The position numbers were made by a program, and so were the translations under genes. Of a stretch of 64,000 nt of DNA, positions 51,370-60,992 are shown piece by piece. The DNA is taken from positions 4,801,501 through 4,865,500 of the forward strand of contig NZ_JAZHRX010000001.1 in NCBI RefSeq assembly GCF_036924645.1. Direction: 5' to 3'. Each line of letters opens with the position of its first letter. Position 1 is the first letter of the stretch. The notes beneath the pieces were generated by a model. The model was not told where the DNA came from. It ran no database searches and saw only the letters and a list, made by a program, of their open reading frames with translations. Source of the DNA: Bradyrhizobium sp. AZCC 2176. GTDB taxonomy: Bacteria > Pseudomonadota > Alphaproteobacteria > Rhizobiales > Xanthobacteraceae.

Positions 51370-53037
51370 TTGACAGAGGTGGTATTAAAGTACCGATTTG
51401 CCGAGTTCGAGATTGACCTCAGCCAGCAGGAGCTGCGCCGGCTCGGGGAAGCGGTTCATATTGAGCCCCAAGTATTCGATCTCATCGTTCACCTGGTCCG
51501 CAACCGCGACCGGATTGTCAGCAAGGATGAGCTGATCGAGACGATCTGGAACGGCCGGATCATCTCAGAGGCGGCGCTCTCCAGCCGCATCAATGGCGCG
51601 CGGCGCGCGCTTGGCGACAATGGAAACGATCAGGTCTTCATCCGGACGCTGCACAAGCGTGGCTTCCGGTTCGTCGGCGACGTCCAGGCGGTCAACGCCC
51701 CGGAAGCGAATGCGGAGGCGGCTCGGCTTGCTCCTGACGGCGGCGCCGCGGCGGCAGACGTTCCCGTCACCGTCTCGGTTTCTGCCGAAGTGCGACACCT
51801 TGGCGACATCGTCTCGGAATCCGTGAAGGCTGAGGCCGTCACGCGCCCGTCGATCGCCGTGATGCCGTTTGGAAACATGTCTGACGATCCGGAAAACGAC
51901 TATTTCAGCTATGGCTTGACCGAGGACATTATTCGTCTCCTCGCCCGTAACCGGTGGCTTTCGGTTATCTCGCGGCACTCGACCGTGGCGTTCCAGGGAC
52001 GAACGGTGGACGCGCGCGAAATTGGTGAGCAGCTAGGCGTCAGGTATGTGATGGTCGGCAGCGTTCGCAAGAGTCGCGATACGGTACGGATCACGGCGGA
52101 ACTCGTCCGGGCCGCGGACAGAAAGCAATTGTGGTCCGACAAATACGACCTGCAGCTCGAATATATCTTCGATATCCAGGAGGAGATGGCTCGCCAGATC
52201 GCCGCGACGATCGAGCCGGAGCTGTCGAAGGTCGAGCAGCAGCTTGCCGCGCGCAAGGCGCCGGAAAGCCTGGATGCCTGGGATTGTTACCAGCGCGGCC
52301 TCTGGAACCTATGGCGCTTCACCACGCCGGGGTTCGACCAGGCCGAAGAATACTTCCAGCGTGCGATCGAGGCTGATCCGAATTTTGCGCGCGGCCATGG
52401 CGCACTCAGCTACGTCAATCTGCAGCGCGCCTTTTTCGACGAGCCGAAAGATCGCACGGCGCGGCTGAAAACGGCGTTGCGCCAGGGGCGTCATGCGGTG
52501 GCGCTCGACGAACTCGATTGCTTCTGCCACTGCGCCCTCGGACGCGCTTTGTGCCTTACCCATCAGAACGACGAGGCGCTGGCAGCGCTCGACGTATCGC
52601 TGGAGCTCAATCCGAGTTTTGCGCAGGCCTATTTCGCGCAAGGTTTTAACATGCTGTGGTACGGACGGGAGATCGAGGCGGAAACGCTGCTCGATCGGGC
52701 GACCATGCTGAGCCCGCGCGACAGCCACATCTCCGGTTTCCACCATGTCCGCTCCTGGGCGCACTTCTCCCTTGGCGAGTATGACATAGCAGCCGAATTC
52801 GCCCGGCGGGCGACACGGCAGCCCAATGTCACCTATCAGGCTTTTGCGTCACTGGCGGCGTCGCTTGGCCTGCTCGGGGAGCGGGCGCAGGCGGCAACGG
52901 TGGCTGCCGAACTGCTGCAGCGCAAGCCAAACTACACTATTGAAACGGCGCGACAGGAATTCTTCTTCTGCAATGATCCGGGCTTCATAGATCGTTTCGT
53001 TGAGGGCCTGCGTGTCGCCGGCATTGTGGCCGCTTAA
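51370..53037 (+). CDS. Winged-helix regulator with TolB-like and TPR domains (CadC/adenylate cyclase-associated type)
   Basis: 555 residues. An N-terminal trans_reg_C winged helix (FAEFEIDLSQQELRRLGEAV; VSKDELIETIWNGRIISEAA; HKRGFRFVGDV) is followed by a linker, a TolB/FlgO-like domain (SIAVMPFGNMSDDPENDYFS; RYVMVGSVRKSRDTVRITAE) and a TPR-rich C-terminus (AEEYFQRAIEADPNFARGHG; ALAALDVSLELNPSFAQAYF). No membrane helix is seen, so it is not a CadC-like membrane sensor. Start is TTG at 51370; GTG at 51379 is an alternative. It may control the solute-binding protein and cyclase genes that follow. Confidence 0.82.
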   Translation: MTEVVLKYRFAEFEIDLSQQELRRLGEAVHIEPQVFDLIVHLVRNRDRIVSKDELIETIWNGRIISEAALSSRINGARRALGDNGNDQVFIRTLHKRGFRFVGDVQAVNAPEANAEAARLAPDGGAAAADVPVTVSVSAEVRHLGDIVSESVKAEAVTRPSIAVMPFGNMSDDPENDYFSYGLTEDIIRLLARNRWLSVISRHSTVAFQGRTVDAREIGEQLGVRYVMVGSVRKSRDTVRITAELVRAADRKQLWSDKYDLQLEYIFDIQEEMARQIAATIEPELSKVEQQLAARKAPESLDAWDCYQRGLWNLWRFTTPGFDQAEEYFQRAIEADPNFARGHGALSYVNLQRAFFDEPKDRTARLKTALRQGRHAVALDELDCFCHCALGRALCLTHQNDEALAALDVSLELNPSFAQAYFAQGFNMLWYGREIEAETLLDRATMLSPRDSHISGFHHVRSWAHFSLGEYDIAAEFARRATRQPNVTYQAFASLAASLGLLGERAQAATVAAELLQRKPNYTIETARQEFFFCNDPGFIDRFVEGLRVAGIVAA

Positions 53038-53216
53038 ATCGGAGGCCGCCGGCTGGAGAGGCGTGTTCGGGCCGATTTCCTCGAATGCATGGAACAGGGC
53101 ATTCGATTTTCAGGTAGCGGCGAGCATTACCTGCAACGCCAAAATCAAGATTATCTGCAGATTATCTGAATACGCGCTCTAAGCGCGGCAAGCCGCTCCG
53201 GACCATACTCGCGGGC

Positions 53217-54137
53217 ATGGAACGACGAGAATTCATTGCGCTCGTGGGTGCTGCGATGGCGTGGCCGGTCGCCGCATTCGCGCAGGATTCGACGCGCATT
53301 CATCGCATCTTCTGGCTCTCCACGCAGTCCCAGCCCGATCCGTTCCTGGATGGCTTCCGGGAGGGACTGCGGGCGCGGGGCTATGTCGAAGGAAAAAACC
53401 TCGTCCTTGAACTACACTATGCGATCGGCAATCCGCAGGCGCTGCGCGAGGCGGCATCCGCACTCCGGCGCGGCCAGGTCGACCTGGCCGTGTCGAGCGG
53501 CCCGGCGACGCGCGCGATGACGGAGGTGGCGGAAGTTCCGGTCCTGTTCGCGCTGAGCGGCGATCCCGTGGCGTTGGGGCTCGTCCGGAGCCTCGGGCAG
53601 CCCGGCGGCAATTTCACCGGCTCTACCTTTCTTTCACTTGAGTTGGCGGGAAAGCGGGTTGAGCTGCTCAAGGAAGTTCTTCCGAACTTGCGCAAGCTTG
53701 CTGTTCTGTCGAACGCCAATCATCCGGGAGAGCAATCGGAGTGGCGCTCGACCAAGGAGGCCGCCCAAAAACTCGATATCGTGCCGCATTACGTTCCGTT
53801 CTCCGGCGCCAACGAACTTGACGGCGCACTTGGATCGGTGGGGGAGGCGCATGCGGATGCGCTACTGGTGTTTCCGGACGCGCTGACGATGGTGCACCGG
53901 ACCAGAATTGCCGAGTTCGCTATCGCGCAGCGGCTGCCGTCAATGTTCGGCTGGAGCGAATATTGCGACGCAGGCGGACTGCTGAGTTATGGCGCCAACC
54001 AACGCGCGACCTACTTCTGGCTTGCGACCTACGCCGACCGGATCTTGCGCGGCGAAAAGCCTGCCAATCTTCCCGTCCATCAGCCCACCAAGTTCGAGCT
54101 GGTCGTGAATCTCAGGACCGCCGAACTGCTCGGTTGA
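53217..54137 (+). CDS. ABC_sub_bind type solute-binding protein (no permease beside it)
   Basis: 306 residues. The start MERREFIALVGAAMAWPVAA has a twin-arginine-like signal. The mature protein has the two-lobe ABC_sub_bind fold (RIHRIFWLSTQSQPDPFLDG; FREGLRARGYVEGKNLVLEL; NLRKLAVLSNANHP; LLSYGANQRATYFWLATYAD). Such proteins usually bind small aromatic or amino-acid-like ligands. No ATPase or permease gene is near; the next gene encodes a cyclase with a periplasmic sensor. Confidence 0.85.
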   Translation: MERREFIALVGAAMAWPVAAFAQDSTRIHRIFWLSTQSQPDPFLDGFREGLRARGYVEGKNLVLELHYAIGNPQALREAASALRRGQVDLAVSSGPATRAMTEVAEVPVLFALSGDPVALGLVRSLGQPGGNFTGSTFLSLELAGKRVELLKEVLPNLRKLAVLSNANHPGEQSEWRSTKEAAQKLDIVPHYVPFSGANELDGALGSVGEAHADALLVFPDALTMVHRTRIAEFAIAQRLPSMFGWSEYCDAGGLLSYGANQRATYFWLATYADRILRGEKPANLPVHQPTKFELVVNLRTAELLG

Positions 54138-54238
54138 CCTGGACAAATCCTCGGTCCTGTTTCGCGCCAACCGGGTGATCGAATGAGCCCGGCCCTTCTC
54201 ATGTTAGTTCGAAACGCCGCCCGTCGGATGCCCGTTCG

Positions 54239-56056
54239 ATGACCCGTCCGCGCCGCTCCCTGTTCGTCAAATACTTCGTCACGCTGTTTGTCGCAGTGGT
54301 GGTGCCGCTGATGCTTGGCTCCGCGACCGAAGCCTGGTTTGCCTTTCGTGACAATCGGCTTGATCTCGATGAAATTCTTCAGGTCGAGGCTCGCTCGGCG
54401 GCCGATCGGATACAGGCTTTCACCGACGGAATACGCGATCAACTCGGCTGGGTCGTGCAGTTTCCGTGGACGGCGGGCGAGGACGACCGGCGCAAGGTGG
54501 ACGGGTTGCGTTTACTGCAGCAGGTGCCGGCGATTGTTTCGCTCTCGCTGATCGACCCGACCGGCACTGAACGGGTTTTCGTATCCCGCGTGAGCATGAA
54601 CAGAACCGGCCGCGGCGCGGACATGTCGGCGGATCCGGCGGTTGTCGGCGCGCGCGCCAACCGGGTCTGGTATGGCCCGGTGCACTATCAGCGTGATTCC
54701 GAGCCTTACATGCGGATCGCGGTTGCGGGAAACCGTGCGGCCGCCGGCATCGTCGTTGCCGACATCAACCTCAAACTGATCTGGGATATCATCGCGGCGA
54801 TCAAGATCGGCGACACCGGACATGCCCTTGTCGTCGACGATTCCGGGCGTCTGATCGCCCACCCCGACATCAGCCTTGTCCTGCGCAGCGGCGCGGGGGC
54901 AGGGGAGTTCGACCGTCTCAAGTCCGTCGTCAGTGCCGCGAATGGATCGGCGGTCGCCACGGCCGGCGAGGACGGCAAACCCGTCGTTGCGCTCTCGGTG
55001 CGCGCCCCCAACGTGGGTTGGACGGTGATCGCGGAGCAGCCGGTCCTGGAGGCGTTCGAATCCATCCGCGCCGCGCTGCGGCGTTCCCTGATCCTCATCG
55101 GTCTCGGCATCGTTTTCGCGCTTGTGCTGGCCTATTGGCGGGCATGCCGCATGTGGGGACCGATCAGGCAACTCGAGGATGGCGTCGAACGGATCGGGAT
55201 GGGGCAGTTCGACCATCGCATCACGATCAAGAGCCACGATGAACTGGAGCAATTGGCAATCCGGTTCAACCAGATGGCGGAAGAGCTGGCCGCTTCGCAG
55301 CAGAAGTCCGAGCGCATCAGCCGTCTGAAGCAATTCCTTGCACCGCAAGTGGCTGAACTGGTTGAGCACTCCGATAAGGGGCTGCTGGATGGGCAGCGGC
55401 GGGAGGTGGTGGCGATTTTCGGCGACCTGCGCGGCTTCACAGCGTTTTCCGCGCGCGCGGAGCCCGACGCCATTCTGACCGTGCTGCGGCAATATTACGA
55501 GGCCATTGGCGCCGTCACGGCCCGCCATGCGGCGACCTTGATCCGCTTTGCCGGTGACGGCGTGATGGTTCTCGTCAACGCGCCGGTTGCCTGCGAGAAC
55601 CCGGCGCAGCGTGGCGTGCGGCTTGCGATCGACATGCAGGCGGCGGTGCAATCCCTTGCGAACACCTGGAACGCTGGTGGCTGCACCTTGGGTTTCGGTA
55701 TCGGTATCGCGATGGGACCCGCAACCGTCGGAACCCTCGGCTATCACGGACGCCTCGACTACACGGCGATCGGAAATGTCGTCAATCTGGCGTCGCGGCT
55801 TTGCAGTTTGGCCGACGACACGCAGATACTGGTGGACCCGGTTGTCAGCGGGCACGTCGGAGACGATATTGCGCTCGCATCCGTCGGAGAGCAGGCCATC
55901 AAGGGCTACGATCATGCTCTGGAGGTTTTTGCCGTCGTTCGCAGCGCAGCACCTCGACCGCATCCCGGCTGTCCACCTCAGCCCGCTCTCGTTCGGTCCG
56001 CCGGGGCAAGTCTTCAAAGAGAGGCGCCGGAGCTTGCTTCGACGAGTGCTGACTGA
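54239..56056 (+). CDS. Class III adenylate/guanylate cyclase with dCache sensor and HAMP
   Basis: 605 residues. Helix 1 (about 12-34), a periplasmic dCache-like domain (about 38-278, ending GWTVIAEQPVLEAFESIRAA), helix 2 (LILIGLGIVFALVLAYWRAC), HAMP (GPIRQLEDGVERIGMGQFDH), then the cyclase domain with metal Asp in VVAIFGDLRGFTAFS and FAGDGVMVLV, and LDYTAIGNVVNLASRL with the Asn and Arg that act in catalysis. It should make cAMP or cGMP in response to a periplasmic ligand. The C-terminal 25 residues are disordered. Confidence 0.9.
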   Translation: MTRPRRSLFVKYFVTLFVAVVVPLMLGSATEAWFAFRDNRLDLDEILQVEARSAADRIQAFTDGIRDQLGWVVQFPWTAGEDDRRKVDGLRLLQQVPAIVSLSLIDPTGTERVFVSRVSMNRTGRGADMSADPAVVGARANRVWYGPVHYQRDSEPYMRIAVAGNRAAAGIVVADINLKLIWDIIAAIKIGDTGHALVVDDSGRLIAHPDISLVLRSGAGAGEFDRLKSVVSAANGSAVATAGEDGKPVVALSVRAPNVGWTVIAEQPVLEAFESIRAALRRSLILIGLGIVFALVLAYWRACRMWGPIRQLEDGVERIGMGQFDHRITIKSHDELEQLAIRFNQMAEELAASQQKSERISRLKQFLAPQVAELVEHSDKGLLDGQRREVVAIFGDLRGFTAFSARAEPDAILTVLRQYYEAIGAVTARHAATLIRFAGDGVMVLVNAPVACENPAQRGVRLAIDMQAAVQSLANTWNAGGCTLGFGIGIAMGPATVGTLGYHGRLDYTAIGNVVNLASRLCSLADDTQILVDPVVSGHVGDDIALASVGEQAIKGYDHALEVFAVVRSAAPRPHPGCPPQPALVRSAGASLQREAPELASTSAD

Positions 56057-56163
56057 AAAAGCAGGCAGATAAGATTGAGAAATGGGGTGATATGAGGACC
56101 GAATGGCTCCGGAAAACGAGCCCTCCGGACGCTCACTTTTGACGTATTGAAGGCCGCCGGTCC

Positions 56164-57102
56164 GTGCTATTTCTGGGCACCTTTGCCACCAAACTTCCTG
56201 GGACCATCTCCTTGATTGACAAGCTTGAACTTCTGCTGGCGCTCGCCAAGGAACGGCATTTCGGACGGGCAGCCGAGGCCTGCGGCGTCACCCAGCCGAC
56301 CATGTCGACCAGCCTCAAGCAGCTCGAGGAAATCCTCGGCGTCATGCTGGTGCAGCGCGGGTCGCGATTCCAGGGATTTACGCCGGAGGGGGAACGCACG
56401 CTCGACTGGGCGCGGCGGATCGTCGGCGACACCCGTGCGATGCGGCAGGAGATCAATAGCCTCAAGGACAAGCTCTCCGGCGAGATCCGGATCGCCGCGA
56501 TCCCGACCGTGCTCGGCATGGTCGCGTCGCTGACGACGCCGTTCCGCGCGCGGTACCCCGACGTTCGCTTTCGTATCCAGTCCTGCACGTCGGCCGATGT
56601 GCTCGGCTTGCTGGAAAATCTCGAGGTCGATGCCGGGCTGACCTATATCGAGAACGAACCGATCGGCAAGGTGCGCACCATTCCACTCTACAATGAGAGC
56701 TATCGCCTGCTGACGGCGCCCGATGCCATGTTCGGCGATCGCAAGCAGGTCACCTGGAAGGAAGTGGGACAGGTGCCGCTGTGCCTGTTGACGCCGGACA
56801 TGCAGAACCGCCGTATCATCGATCGCGCGCTGGCATCGGTCGGGGCCGAGGCCACGCCGACGCTGACCTCGAACTCGCTGGTGGTCCTCTATACACATGT
56901 GAAGACCGGGCGCTGGGCGAGCGTGATGCCGGCAAAACTAGCGGAGACCCTGGGGCTGGCCGACACCATCCGAAGCATTCCGATCGTCGATCCCGTCGTC
57001 GACTACAGCGTCGGCATGGTGATCCCGCAGCGCGATCCGATGACACCCCTGATCGCGGCGCTGGTGCAGGTCGCCCGCGAAGTGGCGCCGACGCTGGAGT
57101 AG
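56164..57102 (+). CDS. LysR family transcriptional regulator
   Basis: 312 residues from a GTG at 56164; the DNA-binding domain begins near residue 17 (LIDKLELLLALAKERHFGRA; EACGVTQPTMSTSLKQLEEI) and the effector domain includes IRIAAIPTVLGMVASLTTPF and WASVMPAKLAETLGLADTIR. Its DNA-binding domain resembles regulators that sit beside formate dehydrogenase (fds) genes, but none is here. It faces the PleC-like gene tail to tail, 1 base apart. Confidence 0.88.
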   Translation: MLFLGTFATKLPGTISLIDKLELLLALAKERHFGRAAEACGVTQPTMSTSLKQLEEILGVMLVQRGSRFQGFTPEGERTLDWARRIVGDTRAMRQEINSLKDKLSGEIRIAAIPTVLGMVASLTTPFRARYPDVRFRIQSCTSADVLGLLENLEVDAGLTYIENEPIGKVRTIPLYNESYRLLTAPDAMFGDRKQVTWKEVGQVPLCLLTPDMQNRRIIDRALASVGAEATPTLTSNSLVVLYTHVKTGRWASVMPAKLAETLGLADTIRSIPIVDPVVDYSVGMVIPQRDPMTPLIAALVQVAREVAPTLE

Positions 57103-57103
57103 G

Positions 57104-59422
57104 TCACGCGGCTGCGGCCTTGGCCTCGGCCGTCAGATTCGTCTTCGGCTGTTGCGCCTCGCGCGGCAGCGTGATGCGCACCACGGTGCCGGTGCCGAGC
57201 TTGGAGCGCAGCCGCATCGTTCCGCCATGCAGGCTGGTCAGGGACCGCGCAATGGCCAGGCCGAGGCCCGAGCCCTGGTAGGTCTTGGTGAGCTGGCTTT
57301 CGACCTGTTCGAACGGCTTGCCGAGCCGCCGCAGCGAGGCCGGCGCGATGCCGATGCCGGTATCGGCGATCATCAGCACGATCGAGTTGGGCAGCACGTG
57401 GCTCCGCACCGTGACCTTGCCGTCGTCGGGGGTGAACTTCACGGCATTGGACAGCAGGTTGACGAAGATCTGCTTGACCGCGCGGCGGTCGGCCATCACG
57501 GAAATCGTGCTCTCGATATCGGCGTCCAGCGTCAGATGCTTGTCCTCGGCGCGCCCCGAGACCACGCGCAGCGACTCCGCCAGCAGCTTCGACAGGTCGA
57601 GCTGCTCCATGTCGAGCTTCATGCGGCCGGCTTCGATCTTCGACATGTCGAGGATGTCGTTGATGACTTCGAGCAGGTATTTGCCGCTGGTCAGGATGTC
57701 GTGGCAGTACTCCTGATACTTGTCGGAGCCGAGCACGCCGAACATGCCGCTGCCCATGATCTCGGAGAAGCCGATGATGGCGTTCAGCGGCGTGCGCAGT
57801 TCGTGGCTCATATTGGCGAGGAATTTGGATTTCGCCTGGTTGGCTTCCTCGGCGCGGTTCTTTTCCTGCGAGTATTTTTCGGCGAGGTCGGCAAGCTCGG
57901 CCTGCGAGCGCTTGAGGTCGATCACGTTGGCGCGCAGGCGGGCGTCGTTTTCGATCAGCTTCTGCTCGTGCTCCTTGATGCGGGTGATGTCGGTGCCGAC
58001 CGAGACGTAACCGCCGTCCTTGGTGCGGCGCTCGGAGATGTGCAGCCAGCTTCCGTCGTCGAGCTGCGCTTCGAAAGTGCGGGCTCCCGGCGCTTGCGCG
58101 CCGGTCTCCTGCAGCCTGGTGCGCACTTCCGGCATGCTGCCGACCTCGATCACGGTCTCGTAGGAGGTGCCGGGGGTCACCGCCGTATCGGGCAGTTTGT
58201 GCAGGCGCTGGAAGTGCGAGTTGCAGAGCACCAGGCGGTCTTCCGCATCCCACAGCACGAAGGCTTCCGGAATGGTTTCGATCGCGTCGCGCAGCCGCAG
58301 ATCGGCCTCCACGGTCTTCTCGGCGAGGCTCTTCTGTTCGGTGATGTCGACTGCGATGCCGATCAGGTGCAGGCCGCCGTCGGCCGAGGTGTGGCTGAGC
58401 TCGCAGCGCACCCGCAGCCAGATCCAGTGGCCGCCGGTGTGCTGCATGCGGAAGCTCTGGTCGATGTGGTCGAGTTGGCCCGCGATCATCTGGTCGGCGA
58501 TCGCGAACAGGTCGATGTCATCGGATTTCACCAGCGCGTTGACTTCGCCGAAGGTGAGGAGGTCGTTGCGGGAGTCGAGCCCGAGCATCGTGAACATCGA
58601 TGCCGACCAGAAGATCCGGCCGCGGGACAAGTCCCAGTCCCACAAGCCGCAGCGGCCGCGATTGAGCGCGGTGTCGATCCTGCCGCGCACCGCGTCGTTG
58701 ATGAGGTCGCCCTCGCGGGCGCGGGTCGACTGCCAATGGAAGGCGAAGCCGAGGATCAGAACGACGAAGCCGGTGGTGGCCGAGAGCGTCACCGACAATG
58801 CGGCATCGGAGCCCCACAGCGGCTCGTTCTTTTCCTGGATGACGACGACCTGGCCCGGCAGCGATTTCACCAGCCGCGAGATCGCCATGGCGCCGTTGCC
58901 GCTCGGAAGCGTCATGTCGGTGATGACGCCCTGCTGGCTGGGGGTGGCGAGCAGTTGCGCCGTGCTGATGACGTCGAGGATGCGATCGTTGTCGCCAAAG
59001 CTGCCTTCGACGGGGACGCGGGCCAGAATCCGGTGATCGGCGCCGGTGATGATGACATGGCGGCCGCTGGCCACGCCCCAGGCCGGGATCAGGTCGGGCA
59101 GCAGGCTCTGCAACCGCTCAATGTTGGCGGCGCGGTCCTGCCGGACGGAAGCAATGCGGTCGAGGCGTTCGGCCAAGAGGTCGGTGAGCGCGGAGAGGTC
59201 GCGCTTCATGGCGGCGCGCTTTTGCCGGCTCTGGTCGATCACCTGCACGAAGGCGCCGAGGCAGATGGTGATGAGGAAGGCAATGATGAGCGTCGGCACG
59301 GCGCGACGAAGCGCCGGCTCTGCGGTGAGCAGCCGGTGATAGGCAGGTTTTGCGATCGACTGCGCCAATCCCTTGATCGAGTCGGATTGGACATACGCGT
59401 TCGCCGCATGCGCGCGCGCCAT
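57104..59422 (-). CDS. PleC-like PAS sensor histidine kinase
   Basis: 772 residues. Two membrane helices (about 40-62 and 212-232) enclose a periplasmic region of 150 residues; PAS domains follow at about 245-370 (ending GIAVDITEQK) and 375-490 (ending SVGTDITRIK); a coiled coil precedes HisKA, His540 in FLANMSHELRTPLNAIIGFS; HATPase_c has NLLSNAVKFT, DTGIGIA and GSGLGLAIA. The architecture and HisKA sequence fit PleC, the polar kinase/phosphatase of DivK. The last residues are Lys/Ala-rich. Alternative: another PdhS kinase. Confidence 0.85.
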   Translation of the reverse strand: MARAHAANAYVQSDSIKGLAQSIAKPAYHRLLTAEPALRRAVPTLIIAFLITICLGAFVQVIDQSRQKRAAMKRDLSALTDLLAERLDRIASVRQDRAANIERLQSLLPDLIPAWGVASGRHVIITGADHRILARVPVEGSFGDNDRILDVISTAQLLATPSQQGVITDMTLPSGNGAMAISRLVKSLPGQVVVIQEKNEPLWGSDAALSVTLSATTGFVVLILGFAFHWQSTRAREGDLINDAVRGRIDTALNRGRCGLWDWDLSRGRIFWSASMFTMLGLDSRNDLLTFGEVNALVKSDDIDLFAIADQMIAGQLDHIDQSFRMQHTGGHWIWLRVRCELSHTSADGGLHLIGIAVDITEQKSLAEKTVEADLRLRDAIETIPEAFVLWDAEDRLVLCNSHFQRLHKLPDTAVTPGTSYETVIEVGSMPEVRTRLQETGAQAPGARTFEAQLDDGSWLHISERRTKDGGYVSVGTDITRIKEHEQKLIENDARLRANVIDLKRSQAELADLAEKYSQEKNRAEEANQAKSKFLANMSHELRTPLNAIIGFSEIMGSGMFGVLGSDKYQEYCHDILTSGKYLLEVINDILDMSKIEAGRMKLDMEQLDLSKLLAESLRVVSGRAEDKHLTLDADIESTISVMADRRAVKQIFVNLLSNAVKFTPDDGKVTVRSHVLPNSIVLMIADTGIGIAPASLRRLGKPFEQVESQLTKTYQGSGLGLAIARSLTSLHGGTMRLRSKLGTGTVVRITLPREAQQPKTNLTAEAKAAAA

Positions 59423-59615
59423 GCTTTAGACCCCCGCCGAAGGCTCTTTTGCACACTGTCCGGAACGAACCCCACGTCATTCCGAATCAAAGCGATTTGA
59501 ATCCAGATTTTCGGGACTGTCGAGTGTCAACGATTCGTTAATTCGAAATAAATGTTGTCCAACGCGAATTAAGGCGTCGTCAGGGTGAGTCCGAAACGGG
59601 AACGGGTTCGCAAAT

Positions 59616-60992
59616 CTACGCGCGCGGCGGTTCGGCATGACTGATCACGCGCTTGATCGAGGGAAACGCGCGGCGCAGCGCGCGCTCGATCTCGTCGACG
59701 TTCTCGTGCACCTTGACGACGCTCATCGACGGCGCGGCGCGGCAATGGAAGTTAACGATTTCGCCCGCGTCAGTGTCGCGCACCCGAACATTGTGGATGT
59801 CATGAATGGCGCCACTGCCGGCGAAGCGCGCCAGCGCGGCCTTGATGGCTTCGACGCGCTGGGGCGCGGCGTCGGTGCCGTGTGGCAGTTCCGGGTCGAG
59901 CGGCTCGATGTGGGTGTCGACCTCGACGTCCTCGCCGAAATTCTCGCGGATGTTTCGCTCCAGCACGCGGGTAACCTCGTGGGCCGCCGCAAGCTCCATG
60001 TCACCGTCGACTTCGAGGTCGATGCCGACGATCAGCTTCTCGCCGAGATCGTGCACGGTGACATGGTGGATGGCGAGGCCGGAATTGCGGGCGATCACCA
60101 TGATGCGCTCGCGCACGCTCTCATTGTCGCGCGCGACCGGAACGGCGGTGAAGGTGAGGTCGGCATCGCCGAGCGCCTCGGTGACCGCTGCCTGTGCGGC
60201 CTTCTTGATCGCCTCGACCCGGTCGATCGGGTAGGTGCGCGGCACCTTTGCGATGGCATCGATGAAATGCGTCGGGCCGACCATGCGAACCCGCAGGCGC
60301 TCGACGCCGACCACGCCGGGCACCGCGCGAATGGCGGCGACAGCCTTTTCCGAAGCGCCCGCCGGCGCGCGGTCGAGCAGCGTTTCGACGGTGGAACGTC
60401 CCAGCCGCAGCCCGAGGATCGATATCATCACGGCAACCGCAATGGCGGCGACCGAGTCGCCCCAGAGATAGCCGAGCCCGGTCAGCACCAGGCCGGCGAT
60501 GACGGCGACGGAGCCGAGCACGTCGGAGGCGAAATGCAGCGCATCCGCCGCCAGCGCCTGGCTTCGGGTTTCGCGCGCCGTGCGATGCAGCGCCCGCGCG
60601 CGCCAGAAATTCACCGCGATATCGATCACCAGCACCACGAAGGGAATCGCCGATATCGTCGGCGGCGCTGCGCCTTCGCGCAGGCGGCTCCAGGATTCGA
60701 CCAGGATGCCGCCGGCCAGCACGTAGAGCAGCGCGATGACAAACAGCGCCGACAGGCTCTCGAACTTGCCGTGGCCGTAGTGATGCTCCTCGTCGGCCGG
60801 TTGGTCGGACACCCGCACCACCAGCCAGGTGATGACGGTCGCGATCACGTCGACCGAGGAGTGCAGTGCCTCGGAGATCAGCGCCAGCGAGCCGATCGCG
60901 ATGCCAACGGCGAATTTCGCCGCAGCCATGCCGGCGCTGGCGAAGATCGAGATCGCCGCGACGTTGGTCTTGATGGTGGGAGCATGACTCAT
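59616..60992 (-). CDS. Cation diffusion facilitator (CDF) metal exporter
   Basis: 458 residues from ATG at 60992; the GTG at 61055 adds 21 residues without a ribosome site. Six membrane helices; metal-site motifs SEALHSSVDVI in helix 2 and ADALHFASDVL in helix 5, as in FieF/ZitB, with the first Asp of the usual DxxHxxxD motif being Glu in helix 2. The cytoplasmic C-terminus is unusually long (about 250 residues) and carries two further ferredoxin-like ZT_dimer regions. Exports Zn, Fe, Mn or Co; the metal is not clear. Confidence 0.9.
   Translation of the reverse strand: MSHAPTIKTNVAAISIFASAGMAAAKFAVGIAIGSLALISEALHSSVDVIATVITWLVVRVSDQPADEEHHYGHGKFESLSALFVIALLYVLAGGILVESWSRLREGAAPPTISAIPFVVLVIDIAVNFWRARALHRTARETRSQALAADALHFASDVLGSVAVIAGLVLTGLGYLWGDSVAAIAVAVMISILGLRLGRSTVETLLDRAPAGASEKAVAAIRAVPGVVGVERLRVRMVGPTHFIDAIAKVPRTYPIDRVEAIKKAAQAAVTEALGDADLTFTAVPVARDNESVRERIMVIARNSGLAIHHVTVHDLGEKLIVGIDLEVDGDMELAAAHEVTRVLERNIRENFGEDVEVDTHIEPLDPELPHGTDAAPQRVEAIKAALARFAGSGAIHDIHNVRVRDTDAGEIVNFHCRAAPSMSVVKVHENVDEIERALRRAFPSIKRVISHAEPPRA

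Noticed and set aside
57152..59500. A 782-codon open frame on the + strand
   Set aside because: Fully antisense to the PleC-like kinase, and its translation is Arg/His/Asp-rich with no domain, a typical high-GC shadow frame.
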